Shown here one piece after another: positions 25,537 to 36,112 of a stretch of 43,291 nt of DNA. Location of the stretch: positions 1-43,291 of the forward strand of contig JBAMDO010000321.1 in the NCBI GenBank assembly GCA_037074765.1, written 5' to 3'. The notes below the pieces were generated by a model. It saw nothing but the letters and a program-made list of their open reading frames with translations, did no database searches and was not told the origin of the DNA. The translations under genes were made by a program, and so were the position numbers. Positions within the stretch are counted from its first letter, which is position 1. Each line of letters opens with the position of its first letter. The stretch comes from Mansonella perstans (lineage: Eukaryota > Nematoda > Chromadorea > Rhabditida > Onchocercidae).

Positions 25537-26817
25537 ACAACAGCTGGATACTATTACTATTACTATTCACAACACATCCAACATTCAACAAATGGTTGCA
25601 ATCCTTCCTTTGTCACAAACATACCTCGATGTAATGTTATTTTAATATGTTTATACTTGTTGAAATATTATTTCTTATTTTACTCGGAGAACATTTTAAA
25701 TTTGCCTTCAATGAAATCAAGAAGCAAATCAAACCGTTGCGCTTTGTTTTGTGAATTGAATTAATTCAACAAGTTGAATGGAAATAAATAGAAAACATAA
25801 AGAAAATGTTCGAATGACTTGAATGTTACATAATTAATTATAATACAATAGACTGTGAATTATTGATCAATTTATTGAATTTCTTCATATTTGTGCTTTT
25901 TTATTAACTGAATTGGCGTAGATCTGTGTTATCTTCTAAAATTTCTGAATATTCCGATAAGATAATAAAAATAATTTCTACAAAAAGCACAAAATAGATT
26001 GCTGATGTCTCTTTTAGATGTTACTAGGTCAAAGGTCGTACTTCATCTGCGATCATATATTCTTTGTATTTGTCATCTGTCAAAGAGATCGATACAGCAA
26101 CCAGTGCAATAAAGAAATATGTGAGAGATGGACAAAATCAAAATAGTCAAAAAGTGAAAAAAATAATTTAAAATGTATACAGTCGTTGAATGTATTGTTC
26201 TATCAGTTCACTGTTAGCTCATCGACTATTTTAACCACTGTCTACTAATATGGATTCTTTTTCCTTTCTCCTTTTTCGAATTTTGCAAATTTTTTAAATA
26301 AAAATTGAATCACTTCAAACTATTTTAGTTTATTGGAAATTGTACTATGACTATAATTACAAGACTTAACTAGTCTATTTCTATTATAGCATTTAATTAA
26401 TTAAATTAAAAAAAAACATTTTGTTATTGCTTTTTGACCCAATAATTCTTACTTATTTCTTTCACTCAATGAAGTTTGTTGTAATCCATATTCAATACTT
26501 ATTTCTACTTCATATTGGAGAATTGAATTAATTCAATGAAAATAAATGATCATGAGACAAATCTTTTTTCCCGCAGAAAATTTCTCTTGGACATAAGGAA
26601 TGTGTGCACAGCCCCTCTTAACCCCCCTTCTCTCGCTTCCCTCGCTTTGTGCAAAAAATACGACCATCACTATCAAGGATCAATTGTGGATGGAGGCTCT
26701 ATGTTCAACCCGCCATTGACCAATGTCCACCCCTACACATTCAGCTGTAGGCTGACCCTACAAATTCCCTTTCCCTTTTGATCTTTCAACATCTCTCTCT
26801 TTCTGTCTCTCTTTTCC

Positions 26818-26918
26818 TTTTGACGAATCTTTTGCACTTTTTTGCACTTTCAATTTTCTTTCTTTCTCTTTTTTTTCTTTGACGAATATTTTGCACTTTT
26901 TTGCACTTTGAATTTTTT
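26818..26918. repeat. Direct repeat upstream of the left gene copy
   Basis: The segment TTGACGAATCTTTTGCACTT, continuing TTTTGCACTTTCAATTTT, recurs about 60 bases later with two changes, separated by a CT-rich tract. Each copy itself contains TTTTGCACTT twice. The same pair is present in the right arm at about 41,930-42,030. Position roughly 0.9-1.0 kb before the ATG allows a regulatory role, but that is inference. Confidence 0.8.
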
Positions 26919-27839
26919 CGCTAAAATTTTACTTTCTTGAATTTTGTAAAATTTTCAAATGAAATATTTGCATATTGAATTAATTGTATGAATGAGACAG
27001 GCGGTAAGTGAGAAAATGCCAAAGTAGTGGTCAAGGAAAGATGGACAGATAAAAGTGCGGAAAAAACAACGGGAAGTGCAATTCTTTGTTGTAATAAATG
27101 TACTATGTTCTTCAGAAAGCTTATTTTTGTTATGATGAAGTAAGAGAAGGGACTAAGAATGCTGGAGAGATGGATAGTAGGAAGGTCCCTCTTAAAACTG
27201 CTGTCCACTCTCTTCTGCTTCTCTCGCGATTACAAAAAAGATTTCGCTGTCAGAGATGTCAACGAGCAGTCGTTGACCACTCCTACTGTGCAGCAAGCTG
27301 ACCTCCTGCTATATTCTTTTTGCTGACCTCAACCTCTGGCCTTTCATTACTACTTTCTTTTTTTTACTTGATGGCATCCCTTTTCCTCACTCTTCATTTT
27401 CAATTTGATTTTGGCTTTCTTCGAGTGTTTGCGTGTTTGCGTGAAATTCTAAAATTAAAGTAAATAATTCAAATAAATTTTCAATTCAATTACGATTGCT
27501 TTGTTTTGAATTTCAGTAAATAATTAACAAAATGAATTAAACTTTAATGTATATCTAAATTGCTCAAATCCCTTTCATAAATTTCATTGAAGTTAACTTC
27601 TGTGTTTTTGTTTGAATGATAATTGTTCATACTTTGCTTAGAAATAACTAAACTATTTATTTAAATACTGATAAAGAATTGCTTTAAATTCATCCAGAAA
27701 TGAATTTTCCAAACAAATTTCAAAATTTAATCTAATAACAGAACAATATTTAAATCCATTCTTTATTTTTTCTTTATTTTGATAATTAATTTATTCAAAT
27801 AATTGGCCATTTTTTATTACCTTTTCATTTTAGTCTAAA

Positions 27840-30800
27840 ATGGCGTTATCAAGAGATACAATTGAAGCTCCTGCCACAACTTCACAGTATGTGGAAGAAT
27901 TTCAAAGAGCTGATCTCAATGTAAGTGTATCAATAAGTATTAGAGTACTGTTGAAGTGGAACAATATTTACAAGCATAGTAATGTCCATGAATTTGCAGA
28001 ATATAATGATTACAAACCATAATCTGTGCAATTTATCAATGCAAGCTGAGTCGACTACTTCAGCTGCAGAACTGCAAATAATTGAGCAAGTTGGAAAAAC
28101 GGAGAACAGTGATAGAAGTGCAGTAGAAGCTGCTGCAAAGAGAGGATTGATGAAACAAACTGAAACTGGAATGAGAACTTTCGGTAGGTACAAAAATATC
28201 CATAAAAGAGCGATTTTTCAGCAAATGTTACCATCGAAATTTATTCCGAAAAACTGGTCATAATAACGAAGGTAACTGATTAATCAAATATGCTCAGCTA
28301 CAGTAGAGTAAAAAAATTTGGTACAATCTATTGGAAATGAAAAAAGGTCTGTAATATCACGAAATCACAAAGTATCGGTTGAATTATGGAATTATTTATG
28401 GTTTAGCACTAAAAATTGACATACTTTCAGTGAATGAAGAATATGATATAATGATAATTGAAAACGGATCAAGTCGAAATAAGCGAAAGCCTAAATTTAT
28501 TAGGCATATAATCCGTAAGCAGTCGATACTTTTTAGAAACGCTTTTCAAAAGAATATAAATATTTTCGGAAAGAGGCACAGTCTTTAAAAGAGCGAGTAC
28601 TTTTAGAACATAACAACGAGCAAAGTGGAAGTAAAACGCAAAATATCGCACAATTATACGCTGATGAAATAGAAGAAAAGCCTGTTGATTTAAGTAGCAG
28701 GGATGATCAAGATAAAGGACTGGACAAGCAGCACCCTGATAATTCAGTGTTAGATGAACAGCTTGATGAGAAAAAATCGCATAACCGAAATGATGAGGAG
28801 ATCAAATGTGCGGAAAATGGTGAGAGCTTGATAAACTTTCTGTGTTACTGGAAGGAGTTCGTTTTTGGAGATTTTCAACTTTTCATTCTTATTTTTTTCA
28901 ATTTGATTTGAAATTATGAAATTATAATTTCAGCTTCATCAAGCACTAAAGGAAAACGCACAGAATCAAAATTAATAAATCTCAGTCAATTATACGGTAA
29001 TAGAACATTGTCGACATTCACCCCAACAGAACAAGAAGAACTTCGACTTAAGGCTTCACATATTCACGACGGAGCTGAATTTCAACGGTACTGTGTATCC
29101 TTTTAATAAAACACATAACAGAAAAGAACTGCAATTATTATAATTGTTGTTTTGATTTTTTCCTTTCTTTCAGTTTTGACGAATTCCAAGAAGCCTTCGA
29201 AGCATATAAGGTCGTAGGAAGTTATCCATATAGAGTGGCTAGTTCTGAGGTTCTTCGAGATGGTGAAGGGCAAGTGATTGGGCGCTTTAAATATAAATAT
29301 ATAGTGTTTCATTGCGCTCATTACGGGACTCCACGTAGAAGAGGTAACGTTTCACTTTTTTCTTTCATTCTTCGCGAAAACTTCACGAAAATCAGCAATG
29401 ATTCTGGCAAATTATATTTTCGAAAATGAATTCAATCGCTATTTAGTTTTTTGATATTTTGGAATAAATTTAACAGAATTAATAAGACATAATGTAAAAT
29501 TATTTAATATACCATATACCAGCACTACACATGCATCATCAGTGGTTATTTTATTATCAAATAGTCAACTGATTTTGTTGTTTTGAAACATTTTAGTGAG
29601 TGGAGACAGAAAACTTTGGTAAAATTCTGAATTCATTCACTAAAATGATTGAAAAAGAAATACTGTTTAGCTTTTGAGAAGTGCAATTTTCCTGTCATTT
29701 GGCGGTTGAAAGAAGCCTAAAAGCAGTTTTATCACAACATGACTTTTATTTAGGCTTGGCAGACTTCACAATCTCCAAGTATCATTTATTTGTTAAGATG
29801 TCAGCTGAGATGTAGAAATTGGGAGAGAATTGGATATTAATCCAAGAAAAGCTGTTGCGGTTGATGGATGATTGTTTACATCAACCACTCCACCAGCCGG
29901 TTTGCCAGTTTCGTTTGTCGCTCTTCCACTCCAGCTGCTAGCCACTGGTCATACTGCTGAGCTGTAACTATGACACTGGATAGGATTGAAAATAGAACAT
30001 TATCACGTTTATGTTAATTAATGTTGTCTTTGGAGCTCGGGGACAATCATTCTAATTCTAAGCAGTAGGAAAGAAAATGATAAATAAATTTCATTTGACA
30101 GAATAGTCAATCAATGTTTTTCCTTGTAACCTTAATTTTGAATATGAATTATAATTGAAATCAAATTTTTTTCTTTTTCGTTTCATCTTTTCAAGATAAA
30201 AAAAAAATTTAAGAGAAAAGTTTTCAAAATTTTTTTTAGGAAAACTTTTAAACAGATTTAGGCAAAATAGCAAATGATGAAATCGATAATTATCACTTCA
30301 TTTTCTCCCGATAATACCATATTTACGAGGTCATTTTAAGAGAAAAAAAATTTTTTTTTTACATTGTAGTTATTCATTTTGACCATTTTAACGTAGCATT
30401 ATATCATGAATTAGCATTTCACCAAATTTAAAAATTATGTTCGCCAGCTGCTGCCTTAATATCACGAAGATTGGCAGTATTAGAATGAGTAATTTCAAGG
30501 GATCTAACCAGCCAGCCTTTTTGAATCCACAAAATAATGAATAAATGACAATTAGATCCGAATTTTTTTTCTTTAAATGAACATTTTGTGATGCACTTTT
30601 TATCTCAGCAAAAAAAAAATTTTTTCGGTAACTTAACAATTCTCGAGAAGAAATCGAGCTACTGATAGCTTCATGCTATTTATGTCAATGTAAAGCTAAG
30701 CTTCTGTCACTCTGCAATATCTGCATCAAACACACAAAAAGAATTATTTTTAACAAATGAATCGTATTTCATTCCATTACCTATACAAATGCAGTATTGG

Positions 30801-32684
30801 TCAAAATGTGTTGTTTATGACAGGTGCAAAAGGCAGTCATCAATTCTAGTAACATCACATATTACAACTTTATTCGTCTTAATAACATGAGAAGACAATA
30901 AACATGGTAAGCAACATGAATAGAGAGAAATGAATGACCTATGACATCGTCGAAAAAATTGTTCAAAAGAAATTATCGTTTTCTATTATTACTTCGGGAT
31001 AATTCTCATAAAATTTCTATGAAAGAGTTAAATTAAAATAAAAATGTTTCCGTGCACTCAATTCTGCTGTTGAATAATGTAAATAAAGCAAATAATAAAT
31101 CTGATGAAAAAAAATTAAACGATCTCGAAATTTGTCTTAGAAAATCAAATATATCACATTCATTCTTCAGGAGGCGGTAAACGTCCAAATCAAAACTATC
31201 TTCCATTGGGTTGTAAAGCTAGATTTCGTTTGAATGCTGATACAACTAAAGGCTGTCTTCGAATTTCATCATTCCACGGAGAACATACTAATCACGAAAA
31301 CACTGAGGAAGACTACTTACGTGTTGTAAATAAAAAGAGGCGAAATCTATCTGGTAAGTTCATATGTTCACAAATCTCTTATATTGAAATTATTCCATTA
31401 TCAATTATATAAATTATAGGTGGTCCTGCACCAAAAATTGTGAAAGATGAAAGGACGAAAGAAAAAGGCAAGTTCCAGACATTGCCTTCAGAATATTCTG
31501 TTAGATGTTAAAAAAGATAGGGTAATATAGCTTGATGTTATTTCAGACGAAACAATACCGGGATACAAACATACTGTAGAAATTAAGCCAGATGTTAGTG
31601 GGAATGCAAATTCATCTGATGCTGTGCAATGCTCCTCCGACGTTATTTTATCCTCAGAAAATCCTTCTCACGCCAATTCATCACAAGAAAACTCCACTCC
31701 AGTTGTTTCATCCCCAGGAAATTCCACTGTCACTATTTCATCGTTGGAAAATTCTGCTTTTATGCCAGTTATTCGTTCTGTCGAAATAACAGAACAGAAT
31801 GAACAAATAAAACAAATGTCACTTCAGAACTTATCTCTGATGGATTCCATTATGAAGCAAATGTTCACAGCTCAATTATTAGATCGATTGCAACGCATAG
31901 AATATTTGATCATAAATGGTTCGTTTTACCGTCCCATAAACGCGCATTTCTTGTTTGATATTGTTTGAGATGTATTTGCTCTCTTTAAGCTAACTGAAAG
32001 TATTAGTTTATATGAACATGAAATTTTCATTCTGAAGCATCGACGATTGCACCATACATCATAAAGAAATCCCATCAATAGACTTCTGTTATTTTGAACT
32101 ATCTGATTGCTTTAATTACAATCCAATTTAGCTTATATCATCAAATGTGGACGTTATCTGCCACAAGAAGTATACATTCCATTCATTTATGGAGTATATG
32201 GCGCTGATTATCATCTATCAGAATGGTCGAATATGCAACTAAGAGATGTTACAGTAGTTCTTCTACAACCACCAGAGATGCTGCTTCAAGACAAATTACC
32301 CACCGACATTTCAATAAATGAAGTAAACCAGATTCGACCATCACGTATTCAACGAGCAATTACGGCTATTAGAGAGGAAAAACTAAAGGTAAGAATAATA
32401 AATGATATTTAACCTAATATCTAAATGCGTGATCGTTTCCGTGTTCGAGAATAGATTTGAGAATCTTTCATCGTTCTATCCGTCACACATTTACATATTA
32501 TTTTAGCAATTTTTTGCAGAGATGCGACAAGATTTTCGCGCAATTTGTCCAGCATATTTTTAATGCCATCTCTCGACCCGACTTCTTAGTGGCTGTTGGT
32601 GAATTCAAAAAGTTTGCCGATGATGTAAGAAATATGAGCGCCCGCAATATCAAATCATTTGACAGTAATACACTACAATGCTAA
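27840..32684 (+). CDS. ZSWIM3-type N-terminal domain protein, intact copy
   Basis: Eleven phase-consistent exons: 27840-27920, 28000-28183, 28431-28514, 28607-28819, 28934-29087, 29174-29343, 31171-31353, 31420-31467, 31547-31918, 32132-32388 and 32520-32684; 636 aa. Residues about 235-345 match the ZSWIM1/ZSWIM3 N-terminal DNA-binding domain: FDEFQEAFEAYK, later FKYKYIVFHCAHYG, LGCKARFRL and SSFHGEHTNH. Likely zinc ligands are C286, C310, H334 and H337 (C-x23-C-x23-H-x2-H), a WRKY-GCM1-like fold known from MULE transposases. A basic patch (RNKRKPK, 104-110) could be a nuclear signal. Residues 374-430 are Ser/Asn-rich with PEN/PGN-like repeats. Residues 497-636 are an unrecognised, partly helical C-terminus. 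No transposase RNase H or SWIM motif was seen. Likely a nuclear DNA-binding protein. Intron 8 is GC-AG (AAG|GCAAGT). Confidence 0.8.
29876..29975 (-). other. Antisense coding-like exon in intron 6, left arm
   Basis: On the minus strand an acceptor (TTTTCAATCCTATCCAG) is followed by an open stretch beginning VIVTAQQYDQWLAAGVEERQ and ending NRLVEWLM with TAA at 29878-29876. It is less AT-rich than the intron and has a balanced, helix-like composition. The identical segment in the right arm is at 38,871-38,970. A possible first exon reads MKRKRKKFDFNYNSYSKL with a weak donor AAG|GTTACA that gives the right phase. Together they would make a roughly 50-residue protein. I recognise no family. It could also be a captured exon or an element remnant. 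Confidence 0.35.
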
Positions 32685-32901
32685 AATATAATGAAAGTTG
32701 GATCAGTGATATAATCTTTCTATTGATATTCCTAGGTACGTCACACCTGGCGTCATCTTGCGTAACCTTGATTTCACGGTCGTTCCATACAATTTATTTT
32801 TATCGTTAGCGATTGCATTTAAAATTTGCGCCAAATTGGTCTTCTTCATTTTATTTTCTCAGCAACAATAACATTGCAAAACTGTAATTATGCGAATTCT
32901 G

Positions 32902-33529
32902 TCATTGCTAAGCCATATCATGTGCTATTAAAGCTCATTTTTATATCTCAGAGTCAGTTTGTCCATTGATCATATTGCTTGTTTGCTGTATAACTTATTT
33001 TTGTTACTCACTTTTTAAAATAATTTGAAACCTTTCATCAACTTGGCCTGTGAAAATTATTCGTAAATTAAGCTTAAATGTATCTTACCGTTACTTATTA
33101 TAAAATTAATTATCTTGCAGCAGACTGTGTTCTTTGATCCGAAAATTCCATTATTCTTCCAAGCATTTCAAAAAAATCTTATTTATTTGAAGATATTAGC
33201 GAGAAACACAAACAAAGATTGAAAAGTAAAAATAAAAGAATTATGCCAATTATGTGTTGTAAATGGTTCACAATTTTTTTTCAGCTCCAACTTATTCGAT
33301 AAATATTTTGAAAGTCTAAGATTTCGGTACTAAAAAAAAAAGTTGTTGGAATATTCCAAAATTCTGGAATATCAATCCATCTATTTTGCGACGATCAAAG
33401 CCAAAAAAATAGATCGTTTTAAATGTAAGCATGATGTGTATTTACTATACTCACTATGAAATTACACTTCATTTTTTATTCATTCCTCTTAAAAAACTTT
33501 TAAAAATTTATTGACAATTCGCAATTTTG
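32902..33529. other. About 628-bp block present only in the left arm
   Basis: Left and right arms match up to GCGAATTCTG (32,901). They match again from GGAAATAAAAT (about 33,529), while the right arm runs directly from one to the other at about 35,780. The block contains one half of a nested inverted repeat and an acceptor-like TTGCAG at 33,114-33,119 followed by about 34 open codons. Neither a clear target-site duplication nor terminal inverted repeats were found at its ends. Confidence 0.75.
32947..33010 (+). repeat. Nested inverted repeat, left half
   Basis: CTCAGAGTCAGT at 32,947 and TTGTCCATTGATCATATTGC at 32,959 recur in reverse complement at 34,006-34,017 and about 33,754-33,804. The second half has about 200 extra bases between the two parts. 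Similarity is imperfect, so this is an older fold-back than the giant inverted repeat. Confidence 0.65.
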
Positions 33530-33753
33530 GAAATAAAATCATTCAGTTTTCAACTTCCTTTCACAAAGATGATGAAACAGAAGTAAAATTAGCTAAGCTA
33601 AATTATTTTTAAAAGTTTAACGTTGGAAAAGCGATAATTTAATTCGTTTGTCGAAAGAGGTTTACTCCAGTAATGTTGTACTCACATAATATTACCGTTC
33701 ACAACAATAGGAGAACGTAAAAGGTATAAATCATACAATAAATTGATAAGCAA

Positions 33754-34017
33754 TAACAAAAATGAGTTATGCAATGAACAAGCAATATGATCAATGGTAC
33801 AAACAAATCTCTGTCGTTGGTTCGGCTTATTGTCGCTTACTTTGCTAACAGTTTTCGTAATATCGGAGATAGAAGATACCTGTGTTCGTTAAACTAGCAG
33901 ATATGCTTGCTACAGGAATAGTCAAATGTCAGGAAAGAAGAGATGTGTAGAGTAGCTAGTGATCAAAGTAGGAATATATTGTTAATTCATGTATGATCGT
34001 AAAACACTGACTCTGAG
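33754..34017 (-). repeat. Nested inverted repeat, right half
   Basis: Reverse complement partner of 32,947-33,010. The two matching parts (33,754-33,804 and 34,006-34,017) are separated by about 200 bases that the left half lacks. Confidence 0.6.
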
Positions 34018-35515
34018 AAAAATATATATATCGGGGGTCAAAGCTGGAGCTTTAGCAAGGTATTATCATAGCGATTAAGTTAGCCCCTGCTTACATGGTC
34101 TTTATGATTATCAAATGGTTTTCTTATACTATAGTCACATCACATCCATTATTAGTTTATGTCCACTTCATCTTGTTAATTTTACTTACAGAATGTTATC
34201 ATTCGTGCTTCGATTTATTCCTCATAAAGACAAAATTTATCATCTTGTTCACATTCCACTGATATCCAATCCTTGTGGTGTATAAAAGATTTCCCACAGA
34301 AATAATTTCAAATTTTTAAAATTAATCATTTAAACAATTTTGTTTTCAGTATGATAGAAATTCTCATGCTAGATAAATATGTATGAAAAATGAAATAGGC
34401 TTAGAGTTTGTTGAAAGTTATTATTTGTCGAAAATTGCTGAAATATTCATCACAAAAAATAATTTGAAGACTTTAAGAACGTCGAAATCGTTTCGAAACG
34501 TAGCAACAAAACCGAGAAATAGCCAAATTAAAATATACCTTTTACACCTGAATGACGAAAGTTAACATATTTTTCAATGCTATAAATCTATCTCATTCAC
34601 GTCTGCCTCAAAAACAAAAACAAGAATTTATTATTTCAACAAGCATTTCAAACTGAGTGCCATAATTAGTTAGTCGATAATTATCTCCTTGTGTTTCAAG
34701 CAGTATCAATGCAAATTAGCAATACAATACAAAGTGATACGATATGCAACAGCTAATTGGAAACCAGAATTTCTAGTTAAATCCGTTATTATTTATGTGA
34801 AGATGATGTTCCTGCAAGAACGTATGCAGTCAGAAGTGCAGTAAATTACTTAAAAAATGAAAACTGTGAGAACTAAGTCCGCAAAACTTTTTCTTTAATT
34901 ATGCCCTCACTTTTCGCATTCATTTCTCAATAAATTATAATTCAAAAGGATAGGAAGATTCTGTAAGCTAATCTTTGCTTAAGATTATATATTTTTCTCC
35001 AAAAAAGAAAAACCATAGCTGACCCAAATAATTTTCCGATCAAAGTTGAAATTTATCCTACTTTGGAGGATCCTCATTTCTGGAGAAAATGTAGGAAAAT
35101 AACTAGTTATTTAATTTATGCCAAATCATTTAAAACTTGGTTCGATAAAAATCCAAGGTTTGACTGAACATTTTCACAGCGGAAAATGCAGGTCCTCGTG
35201 ATCCTTTCACTAATTGAATTCCTGAACTTTTTTATTCTTTCATTTCTTGCTCACTTCACTTCATCAATCAGATTTCATCTGATGATAATTAAGAGTTACT
35301 TGATCGATTTTCCGGATGTAAAGAATCCTAAAGCTATCCTTTCTACTTTGACAACAAAATTGTTTCGCACTCTCTCTGGCTCATCCACAAAGATAATCAT
35401 TGCTGTGAGGGATACTGATTATGGAATGAGGATCTGTGCTTTAGGGTCACTGATCATTTTGCATTTCTGACCACTACCAATGTAGTACGTAAAATACTTC
35501 TATTTCCTCTAAATG

Positions 35516-35567
35516 CATACTGTAATTCTCCATTTTTTTTACATACTGTAATTCTCCATTTTTTTTA
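35516..35567. repeat. Perfect 26-bp tandem duplication in spacer
   Basis: CATACTGTAATTCTCCATTT plus TTTTTA occurs twice head to tail just outside the inner edge of the right arm. Confidence 0.9.
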
Positions 35568-35943
35568 CACTAATATTTTAGATTTGCTCCCAAAAATTTT
35601 GTCTTTCCCAAATTCTAAATGCTTTTATTCAAACTGATTACAACTCGACGAAATGGGATATTTCGGGGCGATAAAGAACAACGTTAAACTTTTAAAAATA
35701 ATTTAGCCTAGCTAATTTTACTTCTGTTTCATCAATACCTTTGTGAAAGAAAGCTAAAAACTGATTAATTTTATTTCCAGAATTCGCATAATTACAGTTT
35801 TGCAATGTTATTGTTGCTGAGAAAATGAAATGAAGAAGATCAATTTGGCGCAAATTTTAAATGCAATCGCTAACGATAAAAATAAATTGTATGGAACGAC
35901 CGTGAAATCAAGGTTACGCAAGATGACGCCAGGTGTGACGTAC

Positions 35944-36112
35944 CTGGTTGCCCATTTATTTTTTGGTATGCCATTCTCTTAAGAGATTGATGATTTTGAA
36001 ATTTCTCGTTGCAATACTGTGATTTTAGGTGATTCGACAAGATTTCATAAGAGTAAATTAGCTTTAATGCGGAGGTCAAAAATTGGTTTCACCGATTGTT
36101 TTATCTGATGTT
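35944..36112 (-). other. 169-bp block present only in the right arm
   Basis: On the minus strand the block is bounded by an acceptor-like TATTCCTAG on its 5' side and by CCAG|GTACGT, a donor-like site, on its 3' side. In the left arm CCTAG joins GTACGT directly at 32,735/32,736. It lies just past the stop codon of the gene. All three minus frames have a stop within the block, so if transcribed it would be a 3' UTR exon or non-coding. Confidence 0.75.

Larger units (their letters stand above)
25537..33625 (+). repeat. Left arm of giant inverted repeat
   Basis: Read forwards, this arm matches the reverse complement of 35,679-43,291 almost base for base. The match starts at ACAACAGCTGGATACTATTA (25,537), the complement of the last bases of the window, and ends at GTTTAACGTTG (33,625). 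It covers the promoter side, all eleven exons and all introns of one gene, and about 940 bases downstream. Differences are scattered substitutions and small indels, plus two larger ones described separately. The outer end is set by the window and not by loss of similarity. Confidence 0.95.
33626..35678. other. Spacer between the inverted-repeat arms
   Basis: About 2.05 kb unique to the centre. No gene is certain. Seen: a splice acceptor TTACTTACAG followed by a short ORF starting MLSFVLRFIPHKDKIYHLVH (34,193-34,286); an acceptor TTTCAAG followed by a frame starting QYQCKLAIQYKVIRYATANW (about 34,702-34,842); and a plus-strand frame of 94 codons at 35,186-35,470. None has a recognised domain or a confirmed partner exon. 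Confidence 0.4.

Noticed and set aside
27098..27301. Plus-strand frame ending RFRCQRCQRAVVDHSYC, possible zinc ribbon upstream of the gene
   Set aside because: Conserved only because the arms are duplicates. There is no complete zinc-binding pattern and no splice link to exon 1.
28379..28588. 69-codon frame in the left arm read as a separate gene
   Set aside because: It is explained by exon 3 (28,431-28,514) plus flanking intron. The exon model restores phase on both sides.
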